Assembly (NCBI GenBank): GCA_031308135.1
Contig: JAHLJT010009419.1
Coordinates: 37,627,221-37,691,220, forward strand
Source of the DNA: Acheta domesticus
Taxonomy: Eukaryota > Arthropoda > Insecta > Orthoptera > Gryllidae
Direction: 5' to 3'
Length of the DNA stretch: 64,000 nucleotides
In this document: positions 36,300 through 48,210 of the stretch, piece after piece
Layout: every line of letters begins with the position of its first letter
How positions within the stretch are numbered: the first letter of the stretch is position 1
Translations under genes and position numbers: made by a program
The notes under the pieces: generated by a model
Seen by the model: only the letters and a program-made list of their open reading frames with translations
Told to the model about the DNA's origin: nothing
Database searches by the model: none

Positions 36300-38860
36300 T
36301 TCGCCCCGCGGCCGCCTGTTTTCCGTGGCGTGGCCCCGCAAACGGCGCGGCAGGCGCTGCGCGGGGGCGAGCGCCGAGGGGGGGGCGCGGCCGTGTCAGG
36401 GTGGCTCGCAGCGCGGGAGGGCGCGGCGCCGCGCGTCCCGGGGGAGCTCGGGGCGACGAGGGGCGCGCTTCCGGGCGCCGCCGCCCACGCCGCCCCTGCT
36501 GCCCTCGACGCTTCGTTTCCCCTGCCGTCCTTGCCTCGCCACCCCCGCTGCACCCACCGCCCTTCCTGCCTGCGCTGTCCCCGCGCCTCCTCCTGCTCGT
36601 CGCCCTGCCGCTCCTGCTGCCCCTACCACTCCCACCGCCCCTATCACTCCCACCGCCCCTACCACTCCCGCCGCCCCTACCACTCCCGCCGCCCCTACCA
36701 CTCCCGCCGCCCCTACCACTCCCGCCGCCCCTACCACTTCCGCCGCCCCTACCACTCCCGCCGCCCCTACCTCTCCCGCCGCCCCTACCACTCCCGCCGC
36801 CCCTACCACTCCCGCCGCCCCTACCACTCCCGTCACTGCCGTCACTGCTGCCCTTCCCGCCTCCGTTAACCCCGGCGCCCCCGCCCCCCGGCCTCCGGCC
36901 TCTCCGCACCCGTCCCCTCCCACCATGCCGCACCACCGCACCCGCCTACCCTCCATGCCGGCCACCCCTCCGCTCACCCTCCCCCGACGTCCCTCCGCGC
37001 CCACCACCCCACCACCCCGTCACTCTGATTTCTTCCCCGGTCCCCATCGCCCCTCCAACGCCGTCTCGGCTCTCCGTCCCCGCCGTCCCTGCCACCCGGA
37101 CCTTCCCGGCCGACCCTCAGTGCCTGTCACCCCATCATATCGCCTTCTCCATTGGCCGTCGCCGCCTCACGGTGCCCGCTGAATCTCCCGCTGACCATTG
37201 GCGACCCCCCATGTCCCGCCACCCTGCCCTCCCCCAAACCCTACATCCTTACCTATCTCGCCGCCTCCGCCTCCCTCGCCCTTCTTTCTATCCTCCGCTG
37301 TCCTTCCCTCTGCCGGTCACTTTTGCCGCCCCACCCGATCCTCTTGTCTCCGCCGCTCCTGCCATCCTTCATACCACACCACAACCGTTCCCATCGATGT
37401 CCCCTCCGCCGTTCCCACTCCTGCGATATACAGCATCCCCACCAGCCTTATAGCCCTCGCTTATCCCACCGCCACTACTGCCCTCACATCCTCACCCCGT
37501 TTCCGGCTCGCCAGCTCTTGCCGTCCCAGCCCGTCCGCCGCCCGGTTATCCCTCTTACCTCACCACCCCCGTTGCGATCACTAAATCCTCCGCCCTTCCC
37601 ACCCTTGTCATGCACGGCGTTCCCGCCACCCCCATCGCCCTCGGGCACACCCTCACGAGCCCCGCGAGCCCGCCCGCCCGCGCGCTGCCACCGCCACCGC
37701 ATTATTATCGTAATAATTGGGGCGGGGCTTAACAAGGTCTGCGCTCGTGTTTCCTTCGCCGCGGCCGCAGCCACCCCTGCGCGCGCGCCCGCCCGACCAC
37801 TTCTATTATCTCGGAGTGGTGGGTAAACAAAAAATTAAAGGGAGTATTATTTTGTAAATTGTTTAATTTAAAGGAAACCTCGCCGTCGTTAAAGCGATTG
37901 TCTTCCCCAGCCGCGGACGTCAAGGCGGGACGCCCGCCCGCGGCCGCCGTCGCCGGGAGCCGCCCTCGCTCCTCCGGACCCCTGGGTGAGCCCAGCTCCC
38001 GCCCCCACTCCCGCCCTCGTCACCGCCCTCGCCCCGCCCTCGCCCCGCCCTCTCCCCACCCTAGTCCCCGCCTTAGGTCCCCCCGCTCCCATCCCCCGCC
38101 CCCGCCATCGCCCTCGCATTTGTCCCCGCCCTAGCACCAGAACTCGCCCTCGTCCCCGCCCCGCCCCGCCCACTTCATCGCCCTTGCCCCCTCGCCCCAG
38201 CCATCGCACTCGCATTCGTCCCCGCCCTCGCACCAGAACCCGCCGTCGCCCCCACCGCGCCCCGCCCTCGTTTCTCCGGACTCGAAGGGGCCTCGCCTTC
38301 CCTCATTCCCCCACACCCCAACATCGCCACCGCCCTCGACCTCGCCCCCGCCTCCGCCCTCTTCCGCGCCCTCGTTCCAGCCTCGCCCCCGTCCTTGCTC
38401 TCGTCACCGCTCTCGGCCTCACTCCCGCCCTCGACCCCGCCCTCGTTCTCGCCCTCGCCTCCTCCCTCACCACCGACTTTGCCCCCATTCCTCGCCCCCG
38501 ACCTCTCTCCACCGGGTTCCAGGGAGTGCGCCGCCCCGCCCTCTTCCTCTCCACGGCCCTCGCCCTCGCGCCCGTTCTCACCCCCGCCTTCGCCCCCGCC
38601 CTCGTATCAAACCTCGTCTCCGTCCTCGCCCCCGACTCCGGCCCCGTCCTCGCTCCGCCGGGCCCCAAGGCGCGCTCCGCCCACGCCCTCGGCGAAGGCC
38701 ACCCCTCGCGCTGCCACTCAGCCGTGGCGTGCGCGGGCGCCGCCACCGCTGGAATTAGCATTCCAACAACCACCGCCGCCTCCACCTCCGCCGCCGGGGC
38801 TGCAATTACCAAAGTTACGGCCGCAACTCGCGATCACCTTTCCTCCACGGCCTTCCTCCG
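36300..38860 (+). repeat. C-rich, CpG-rich simple-sequence domain
   Basis: 2.5 kb with strong C-over-G bias on the plus strand. It holds the 18-bp array, then Pro/Ser-type C/T-rich DNA (36900-37700), then degenerate CGCCCTCGCCCC-type repeats (37950-38720). Frames of up to 403 codons are open on both strands, but they change composition abruptly with the repeat type and have no domain. I see no splice sites or promoter elements that would rescue them as a gene. Confidence 0.75.
36606..36840 (+). repeat. 18-bp C-rich minisatellite
   Basis: About thirteen copies of CCCCTACCACTCCCGCCG with few substitutions. Because 18 is a multiple of three, every frame is open and gives six-residue repeats such as TTPAAP or PLPLPP. 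These long frames look gene-like but follow from the repeat. Confidence 0.93.
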
Positions 38861-39604
38861 CATTCTGTTGACTTCAAGGGCATCCCTTCCGTTTGTTTTC
38901 TCAATATATCGAAGGTATCAATTCTTTCATGCAGTGTTGATGCTCTCGGGATCCCTTGAGTGCCATTTGTTTTCCAATTCCATATTGCTGCTGGTTTTCG
39001 TTGCTTGTCGATCGTTCTCTAACACGTAAGTCCACAGAGACTGATGTCATCAGAGGGGAACAGTAACAGAAAATTTTTCAAGAGAAGAGGCTTATAGGTT
39101 CATATTAAAATAACGGAGGATGTGAAAAAATACATTGTTCATCAATTTAATAATAATGTTTCTGGGCGGTGCGTTGTCAAGAATTGTTGTTACAGGAAAG
39201 TTACAACCAACATATCGTTACAACCATAATATCCACATCTATAAGGAATAACATTCTTTACGAAACTGAGAGAGAATGTCAATTTGTTGAGAAATAGTAG
39301 TTTCCTGTTGGCGGGTGTGAAATCAGATTTCAATAATACAAAGAGAAGAAAACATTGATTTTAAATTATCAACGCACAGCGCTGTGATTTCGACGACTTG
39401 GGTGGTTTTCTTACAAGAGCATTTATTAATATTGGGTGGTCAATATTTCCCTATTTCGGAATTTCATAGCACATTGTCTACAATTTTCCTCCTACAAGAA
39501 CATTTCATCCTGTCCACCCCTGTCCTGACGCATTCACTACTAGCAAGCTCTCCTCCAATCTGCCTACAAGCATACTTCATCCCTCGCAGCTGCCTCTTTA
39601 CGCT

Positions 39605-40090
39605 CCACCGCCGCCGCCGCCGTTGCCTCCGCCGCCACCACCGTCACTGCCGCCCCCGCCGCCGCCCCCGCCGCCGCCCCCGCCGCCGCCCCCGCCGTCG
39701 TCCCCGCCGCCACCCCCCGCCCCCGCCGCCGCCCCCGCCGCCGCCCCCGCCGCCGCCCCCGCCCCGCCGCCGCCCCCCCGCCCCCCGCCGCCGCCCCCGC
39801 CGCCGCCCCCGCCGCCCCCGCCGCCGCCCCCGCCGCCGCCCCCGCCGCCGTCCCCGCCGCCGCCCCCGCCCCCGCCGCCGCCCCCGCCGCCGCCACCGCC
39901 CCCGCCCCCGCCGCCGCCGCCCCGCCGTCGCCGCCCCGCTGCCGCCGCCCCTCCGCCGCCGCCCCGCCGCCGCCCCAAACCCCCGCCGCCGCCCCAACCC
40001 CCGCCGCCGCCGCCCCCACCCCCGCCCTTGCCGCCGCCCCCGCCATCGCCATCGCCATCGTCATCGCCATCGCCATCGCCGCCGTCGCAC
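39605..40090 (+). repeat. CCG/CCGCCC simple repeat
   Basis: Nearly 500 bp of CCGCCGCCCC-type repeats, ending in GCCATCGCCATCG hexamers (40040-40080). Frames read poly-Pro, poly-Ala-Pro or poly-Arg on one strand and poly-Gly on the other. None is a credible protein. Confidence 0.93.
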
Positions 40091-41637
40091 CAAAGCGGCG
40101 AGGGGGGAGGGCGGCAAGGGCCAAGAGCAGCTCTAATCACTCGGGGCCTTTGATCCAGCCATTCCGTGCGCGAGGTTTTTGCCGGCTCGGAAAGAAAGCC
40201 CTAATGGTAATCGGAAATGATCCGTAATTTTGGAGCTCTTAACGAACCGAAAGCCTATTAAAATGCCCGCGCCCCGACGGGGTAATGGGGGCTAATAAAA
40301 TGTGGGACCTCTCTACGACTTCCGTGACCTTACTGGGAGAGTGAATGGATGTTCCACGCGTGGTTGCGAACTCCACCTAGTTGTGGTTCGCCTTTGGCGG
40401 GATTTTAATATGCACGTACATCGAAGGCATTCTGTCTTTTGCTTGTTAGATGGTTAATGAAGTTACAAGGAACTTCTGAAGATCATCAGATTTAGTTTTT
40501 TCTCTGTAAATAAATAGCCTGAACGTGTGAATGTTCGGGCTTAAATAAATCAAAATTAAAGTTTTTAGGAGAATGAGGGAAATACGAATCAGATACACGT
40601 TTTACGTTGTCAAGCAGTTACGATTGATAAGCCTATTGATTTATATTTGTGAGTTGCTGTTTACTTTGAATAACGTACTGAGGTTGATGTCATTCTTGTG
40701 TATGTGGTTATTCAGTAGGGGGACGCCACAACACGTTAGCTCTTAGGAAGGAAAAAAATTATTGGAGTAAACTGATGATGTAGAAGCAGATTCAGTAAAA
40801 GACATTTTTGTGACCTCACTCACAACTAAAACCGATGTGGATTGAGTTAATAAACTAATATTTGTGGCACAAGAAAATATTTATTGGATTTTGACAAAAT
40901 GTTATTTTCTGTTATTTTACCGCCATGACATAAATATTCCACATATTTTTCACATTCACATATTTCGGCAACCACTTTCAATGACTTAGTTAAAATAAAC
41001 TTCAGTAATGTATCTTGTAAGATTAAAGGGCACGTCAACATGATTTTAAATCATTTCTATATTTACGCGGCCATCATCTTCGTTCCACACCTGAATGCCC
41101 GTCTCGACCTTTGATGAGAACAAATCCTTAAAAACAAAGAAATCAAATTTTTGCCTTCCTGTACCGTACTATTATCACCTGTATAATGATGAAAAAGCTT
41201 TTTCATAAAAATCCTTGAAAACTGACCATTTAGTGGGCATAATTCTACAATGGGGTGCATTCAGAGATTCAATGAATAAATAAATTATTAGATAAAATAT
41301 CGTATTCCCCTGTATGTATATTTTAAGTGCTTAAGAATGTTATATCGACGAAAGTGTTCTCGACAGTGATGAATTTCGGACGTATGTTTTGTTGGTTGCT
41401 GGCCATACAATGGCGCCGATGTCTTTGGAAACGCTCGCATCCATTCTGTATTTACGCGGAGGTCGCTTCCCCCTCCCCTCAACGCTTTTCGCTCAGCCCC
41501 CGTTCAGCACACGTCGTGCTTTCCTACAAACACTGCATGTGTATTTTATGTCGAGAGAAAGTGTCTCGGAGACCGATGAATGCCGGACGTAAATTTCGCT
41601 AGCCGTTGGCGATAACTTCGCTGTCACCAGCGCATTA

Positions 41638-41998
41638 GATTGATGGATTGGTGTTTCTAGGCGCATCGACTGCTAGGGTTGTCAGTCCCGTAAGTGTAAT
41701 GTATGTTTTATTGCGGGAAGTGGCGGTGATTTCCCCACCACGCAGAATGGCGAGATCCGGCGCCAACTTATACGTCGGTTTGCGAGGGGTTCCCCAACAG
41801 GGTATCACCCACCAGCAGGGCACCACCCCAGCCAGGACAAGTGCTAAGCTCCCGAATGGTCTCACGACATGTGTGGTAGTGTTGTGCATGTGAGTGTAAG
41901 CGTGTGTAAGGGGTGAATACAAGACAAGGACAAGGAAGGAAAGATCACGCGCAGTCCTTGGCCCGATTGTCAGGGTACTCCTTTGGCACTGCTGGCGC
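41638..41998 (-). mobile_element. tRNA-derived SINE, family 1, copy 4 (5'-truncated)
   Basis: Starts with ATTGATGGATTGGTGTTTCT and includes CAGTCCCGTAAGTGTAATG, GGCGAGATCCGGCGCC and CAGGGTACTCC. It stops abruptly before the tRNA-like head, about 50 bases before the Jockey element's target site. Confidence 0.75.
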
Positions 41999-42061
41999 CT
42001 TTGGAAAGGCTCAAGGCGCGTCCCGACGCCACCTAAAGGTGTTCTCTCGAGAGCGGCGCGA

Positions 42062-42527
42062 ACGCAGCCAAAACAAACATAAACAAAATTCAAATTTATC
42101 AAAATAGATTCCTACGGACCATCACTAAAGCTCCCTGGTACATTCCAAATGCGCAGTTACATGTCGAACTTGGCATTACACCCATCCCCGTCCACTTCTC
42201 CCTCTTAGCCGCAAAATTCTATTCTAAAATATTAAAGATCCCTTCAGACATTCACTTTCATATTGGTAAGCAGAATCCTCATCGAAAAAGATTAAAAAGA
42301 AAGCTTCCAAGAGAATTCTTCGATCCCCCATAGAATAGAACCGATGAGTCTTTCTCATGACAAATCACATAAGCACGCAATTGTATTATATTTAAAACTA
42401 GAATATTGTCTTTAATGTATCAGATTATTCATGTATATATCTCTTTCTAATGTACATATCTTATGCGGCTGCAGAGGGCCAATGGCCAAGCTAGAATAAA
42501 TGAAAAAAAGAAAAAAGAAGAAAAAAA
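42062..42527 (+). mobile_element. 5'-truncated Jockey-like LINE with poly(A) tail and 13-bp TSD
   Basis: An exact direct repeat GAGAGCGGCGCGA lies at 42049-42061 and 42528-42540. Between them lie the last ~85 codons of a LINE ORF2, stop TAG at 42331-42333, a ~150-bp 3' UTR ending GAATAAATG, and an A-rich tail. The peptide starts KIQIYQNRFLRTITKAPWY and includes NAQLHVELGITPIPVHF, characteristic of the Jockey-group C-terminus. The open frame suggests it is younger than the 12.4-kb copy. The flanking GC-rich DNA from 42528 on is the original target. Confidence 0.85.
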
Positions 42528-43410
42528 GAGAGCGGCGCGACGTGGGGCGGAGGCGCGCTTTAGCGGCACCGTGCATTTGGGCGTGGCGGTGGCGGTGGGC
42601 GGAACCTAGGGAAAGGAGGAGGAGATGGAGGGCGGGGTGGAGGCGGGGACGAGGTGAAGACAGGATGGCGAAGTGGGGGGAGGGCTGGAGGGGAAGAAGG
42701 GAGGCGTAGGGCGAAGAGGTGTAACCAGCGAAGCGCAGTAATGTGGTGATAGATGGGGCGTGGCGTTGAAAGAAAGGAGAGGGGCGGAACGGTGTGTGCC
42801 TGATAGAGCGGTTCTGCGGCAGGAGCTGAAAAAGATCGACTGTCATGGTGGGAGTAAATTGAGATCGTGAGATGTGAGTGGGTTCATTTTAGACCTAACA
42901 CAAATGTATTTAAGGATTTTTGTAAATAATTTTTCAAGTCATTTTTAACACCTTTACAAACATATAGCGGCAACATTTCTAAAAGACTTTCGTTTTACAT
43001 ACTTATTCATGTCCCACCGTACATTACAGACAAGCAGAATGTTTTTATCTCGATACCTAACAGAATAAGTTACATAGAAATGGGAAATTTCGAAAAATAG
43101 TTCTTGTAACAAACATGTTTAACGAATGCTACATAATTTCTGAAATGTTCCATATGGTTGTCTAGTTTCCATATGGGGTTGCGAAATAACCTGCAGACGA
43201 GTGTTGCTGAAGCATTAGAGCAGACGAGCTCAGGCAGGCAGTAAGGCAGGAAATGAGAGACATGGAAGTCAAGGCGATGGATATTTGCGGCATCTTCATG
43301 CATGATTATGAAGAGAAAAAAATCAAATTCTCAAATATTTCGACTTATGAATTTGAGATATCAAACATTTTGCTTATAGGGAAAGGGAATTAAAAACAAG
43401 AAAATGTAGG

Positions 43411-43765
43411 GATTCGAGATATTGATGAATCCGAGATATTGATGAATCCGAGATATTGATGAATCCGAGATATTGATGAATCCGAGATATTGATGAATCC
43501 GAGATATTGATGAATCCGAGATATTGATGAATCCGAGATATTGATGAATCCGAGATATTGATGAATCCGAGATATTGATGAATCCGAGATATTGATGAAT
43601 CCGAGATATTGATGAATCCGAGATATTGATGAATCCGAGATATTGATGAATCCGAGATATTGATGAATCCGAGATATTGATGAATCCGAGATATTGATGA
43701 ATCCGAGATATTGATGAATCCGAGATATTGATGAATCCGAGATATTGATGAATCCGAGATATTGA
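43411..43765 (+). repeat. 17-bp minisatellite, about 20 copies
   Basis: Near-perfect tandem copies of GAGATATTGATGAATCC. Since 17 is not a multiple of three, each frame reads a 17-residue period; the 130-residue open frame on the minus strand is an artefact of this. Degenerate relatives of the unit continue on the right to about 43890 and appear on the left around 43340-43370. Confidence 0.95.
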
Positions 43766-44285
43766 AGAATCCGAGCCGTCAAAGAATTGGAGGTATCAAG
43801 TCAGCAGAGATATCAACGAACTCGAGATACCAAAGAATTTGAGAAAAAGAATTAGAGATATCACAGAATCCGAGTTATCAGCAATCTAGACATAGAACTT
43901 CCAGTGTATAGCCGCTAGCTAATGAAACTTTTGCAACCACGTGCCCAACACGAAAGACCAGCGTACCCACCGGTGTCCCCAGGCCTCTTGGGCGTCATTG
44001 GCGGGTGACGCATCTGCGCGCGGGGCTGCGCGTGCCCGCGTCCAGCGCAGCCCGTTAGTCTCGCTATTAATTCTCGGGCGCGCAGCGAGCGGCGGGGCCA
44101 GGGGCGCGCTCGGGACCTTCTCATTAGCACACCGGGTTCAACAACCGGCGAATAAACAAACAGGTTCCCTGCGCGCCTTCGCCTCCGCGTTTGCACCCGG
44201 GCGGCCCCCGCGGATTTCGGAGCGGGTGGAGTTTCACAGCACCCTGTCAGTGCTGTAAAAACTAGAACATCAATATGTATGGCCC

Positions 44286-44815
44286 TGAGTACACGTGTAA
44301 GTGTAAGTGTGGGTAGGTAAACGGTGAGGATATACTGCGATTTTTCTATCTTTACCCCTCAAGGCCTGTCTTCACGACAGGATATGCCACTTTTCGCGAA
44401 GTTCAGAGTCATGCCGCCAGCTATCGCATGATCGCGACCATATCAAACCGTGCTTGCGAACATGCACCTTCTAGCGGCATGACGGAGGAAGACGCGAAAT
44501 GCCGTGAGATATTCCATCATGGACGTAGGAGTTTGAGAGGCAGAGTTAAAAAAATCGCGCTATTAGACAAGGAAGAGGAAGGAATGATCGCACATTATCC
44601 GTGGTCCGTTTGTTAGGTTACTGTTCAGGTATTCGCTTGGTGTTGATCGGAGAAACCAGGGAAAAATACCGATCAGAGCAGGCGGCCGCTAGAATTCTCT
44701 TCCAGACAGCAGCTGAATTCGACCTAGCTTTCTAGCCAGGGTCAAAAACTGCCACCGTCGGGACTCTAACCGTAGGACCGCCTGTTCACAGGCCCTGCAA
44801 CATCAATTCATGCCC
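44286..44815 (-). mobile_element. tRNA-derived SINE, family 1, copy 5, split by a fold-back MITE
   Basis: The left piece (44286-44330) ends GTGAGGATA. The right piece (from about 44563) contains GGTCCGTTTGTTAGGTTACT, GGCGGCCGCTAGAATTCTC and the reverse of box B (GGGACTCTAACC). The box B is mutated relative to the consensus. The 3' half with the GATT tail is missing. Confidence 0.75.
44331..44562. mobile_element. Fold-back MITE family A, copy 3, nested in a SINE
   Basis: Begins TATACTGCGATTTTTCT and ends AAAAAATCGCGCTA. The inner arms (CGCGAAATGCCGTGA, CGCATGATCGCGACC) are diverged but recognisable. SINE sequence stops at GTGAGGATA on its left and resumes at GACAAGGAAGAGG on its right, where other SINE copies are continuous. 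This places the insertion at a TA in the older SINE. Confidence 0.75.
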
Positions 44816-46000
44816 TGATTCACCATAGATTTAATTGTTCTACTGAAGAGTTTATCAACTTAATTTATAGTATAATCCACTTAAAGGAAATTGCATTTTG
44901 GATAACTAATATTTTTACCTATCACCGATCCTCAGATTCACAATGTGTTTCATAACAGCGGTAATATAAGCAGAAATTCTGAGAGAAGTTGAATGGCGTA
45001 CGTGCTTATCTTGCTGTTTCCCATGCAAATGCCCAGTCATGGAAGTGAACTCAATAGAAGTAGGTTTTAAGAACTTGGGAGATATTTCTACTAATGTCGC
45101 TTACGGAATCCTGAAAGATAAGACTGTGGTTGTAGCGCCTCCTCGTCCAGCGAGAGATCTGAGTCATGCTCTGTTTCTAATGGCACTAGAACTGAAACAC
45201 AGAGAGAGAAATCAGTATTTTTATATGATCACGCTACTGACGTCAATGTCAATATTTTTTACTTAATAATCGGCATTGTGTTTCACATTACTCTCACAAC
45301 TTACATAACGAATCCACATAGTTCTTCAAATAAATGAGATAAAATAGTTTCTGGAAATAAAGTAATAACTTTCTAATCTACAGTTATCTTCAACTTTATG
45401 AATTATTATAATAAATCACAATATTATATAATAATTTTTTAAATTACAAATATTAAATCAAATCACCCAAGAATGGTTATTAGTGATTACCTGTTGTAAC
45501 CGAGACCTTCAGAACCTGTTGAAAGCAGTTGTTACTTTCCACTTCTAATTGAAAAGTCATACCTCAAAACCGCGGTGTGGTAACGTATTTTCTTCGAATC
45601 CGATGACTCTGCGACTGGCTCCCGAACTCGGGGAGTCACTACATTTAAATAGGACAATACTAGGCGTTAGTGTCGTGTATCATTGCTACGGGGAACCTTG
45701 CAAGACGCAGCACCCACCTCCTCGTACCGCGGGCGTACGCATGATGCAAGCGACCGTGCGGCGTCGTTCCCGCCCGACGGCGACGTCCGGGGCTCCGGGA
45801 ACGGCTCGCAGGGCTTCCCGGCGCGCGGGGCTTCCGCGAAGGGCGCGGCCGCGGTGACGCGCGTTTTCCCGCCGGAGGCTGAGCAGGCGCCGCGCGCCGC
45901 GTGAGAGAAGGCGCCCGCCAGGCAGCGGCGCCGTCATGCGTGAATGAATACAAATAAAAAGAAAAAAAAATTAGTTAGACGGAACAGAAACAAATATTAT

Positions 46001-46143
46001 ATAACAATGTAGGCTTTCACGGTCGGAGTTGTACTCAATGTTTTCTTCCGGGCTAGGTGGCCGTGGTCTATTGGACATTACATTTCCAAACGTTTCGTCC
46101 GTAACTGCGACGGACATCTTCAGTGGCGATGTGGTTTTGGACG
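46001..46143. repeat. Dispersed-repeat fragment with a short hairpin
   Basis: Contains CTTTCACGGTCGGAGTTGTA, GGTGGCCGTGGTCTAT and a small inverted repeat CGTCCG...CGACGG around AACGTTTCGTCCGTAACTGC. This kind of sequence recurs in insect genomes, from memory and unverified. It is flanked on the left by GAAACAAATATT (45987-45998) and on the right by GAAACAAATATT before the SINE, so it may be an insertion with the same target repeat. Confidence 0.45.
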
Positions 46144-46154
46144 AAACAAATATT

Positions 46155-46711
46155 GGTTGATTGATTGCGATTTCGGACGCGTCAACTACAGAGGTCATTA
46201 GTCCCGTAAGTGTAATGCTTGTTATTTCATCGGGAGACGGCGGTGATCTTTTTCCTCGCTGGATAGCGAGATCCGGCGCCGACCTTCTGTTGACTAGCGG
46301 GATTTTTCCCTCCACCAGGTATCTCCCACCAGCGGGGCACCGCCCCAGCCGGGACAAGCTCTAAGCGCCCGACTGGTCTCCCGGTATGTGTGACAGTGTA
46401 GTTCATGTTAGTGTAAGTGTACGTGAAAAGGGTGAGGATAGGATAAGGAAGAATCGCGCGCGGTCCGTGGCCCGTTTGTTAGGGTGCTGCTCCGGCATTC
46501 GCCTGGTGTTGATCAGAGAAAGCACGGGAATCTACCGATCAGAGCAGCCGGTCGCTAGCATTCTCCTCCTGACAGCGATTGAATTCTACCTAGCTGACAA
46601 GCTAGTGTCGAAAATCCTGCCGCCGCGCCGTCGGGACTCGAACCTAGGACCCACCGATCAGAGGGACTGCAGTGACATCAGGTTGATGCACTGAGCCATC
46701 TCTCCCGGTAA
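46155..46711 (-). mobile_element. tRNA-derived SINE, family 1, copy 6, full length, 11-bp TSD
   Basis: The most complete copy. On the minus strand it runs from CCGGGAGAGATGGCTCAGTG (box-A-like) through GGTTCGAGTCC (exact box B consensus) and a ~450-bp body to the CAATCAATCAA tail. Direct repeats AAACAAATATT lie at 46144-46154 and 46712-46722. At ~556 bp it is long for a SINE. It encodes no real protein. Confidence 0.84.
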
Positions 46712-47489
46712 AAACAAATATTATTTAAGATTAATAAAAGTATTTTTTTGGTTAAAGTTTAGTATGCCAAAGTGCAATTATAACTGAACTTAAAAATTAG
46801 ATTTAAGCTAAAATTAAGTTAGCTTTAGTTAATCTTAGTTTAATTATTAAGCAAGGCCCTCCCTCTCAACTGCTTAAGCCACAAGGCAGCAATGCACTGT
46901 ATACCTCATAGGAAACTAAATTCCCGCCTCCTCAGGGGGAAATAATTCAAAGCAGCGGCGCCGTAGACACGGCGCGCCTGTAACATGACGTTCGACCAAA
47001 TGAGTATCAAGGCCCAGCAAAGCACCAGCCAACGCCTCGTCATCCGCACGACTAGAGCAAACAAATAAATATTCAATAATTATGATTGTCTGTTTTCAGT
47101 TTGGAAGAATTCAAATTTTATTCTAGATTATCAATATTTGTTATATTCACTTTTTAAATTTTTTATTACATAACACATATATTAGATTATTTTAGAACAT
47201 TGACATAGAAATATCCGAACTTGTGAATTATATAATAAACATTTTAACTGTAACTGTTAACTGAGACAAATATTGATTTTCTGTAGTAAAAAGAAACCTT
47301 AAAATTGTACTAAAATATACAAATAAATATAGGAGTACTAAATAGATAATTAAATAACTACATAAATAATACGTAGATACCCCCAAAAATTAAAATATCC
47401 CTTTAAAGTTAAAGGGGCCACGACATCAGTCACATCGACTGGGAAATATCAGTTCTGGTGAAAATCCTGCATATGGTTTAGCCACTACT

Positions 47490-47775
47490 GTTGTTCACAT
47501 ACAGTCTGTGAGGCAGACTACGGACGGACAAATGGACATATGTTTTGACGTAAATCAAGTTTTGGGTAGGAAGGACCCAGAAAACTGGGATTCTTACTAC
47601 ACAACGTGCCAGAGGAAGTAATATTCTACATTTTGGGACAAAAGTTATCCTCTTTTTCGGTATCAGTACAATACAATATTTTCTGCTGAGAAATGTCGCT
47701 TTTTGCTGAAGTATTACATAACTTTCTCTCTACTACGTATGTAGTATGTGAAAAAGAAAAGTAAAGTTTTAAAGT
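47490..47775 (+). repeat. Dispersed repeat family X, copy 3
   Basis: Contains GGACGGACAAATGGACA, TTATCCTCTTTTTCGGTATC, TTTCTGCTGAGAAATGTCGC, GCTGAAGTATTACATAAC and CTACTACGTATGTAGT. It is the most complete of the three copies. Confidence 0.62.
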
Positions 47776-48210
47776 CTCGTCATTTACACATTGGATTTCC
47801 GGTATAGCAGTTTTTATATAATGAGAATTAATAAATAAAATAAATAATTAATCTTACACATTTATGAGCGCATAATGCGTTACATACAATCTCATGATTT
47901 TTACTAAAAGTAGGCAGTTGGTGAATGACGTTCTTCCAAAACGTGTAGTGGGAAAATTTCAGATGACCAAATCGCTTCATGAGTATACTTGTTAGGAAAG
48001 CAATATGTTTTGTTTTTCATTTAATGATAGGATGTTTGTACATTTTTCCATACAAACGTGTTTAAAATGGCCACAATTTAGAGGAAGAATATTTATTCAG
48101 CAGGTATACTTTGAAACATTTTGTTACTGAAAATGGAAGCTACACCTCTTAAAAAACCATGATCAAATTGATGACCATGTGAGAACCATAAATAGTTAAA
48201 TAATCACAAC

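Noticed and set aside
36242..37453. A 403-codon open frame, the longest in the window
   Set aside because: It runs through C-rich simple DNA and the 18-bp minisatellite. All frames are open there and the composition follows the repeat type, with no domain.
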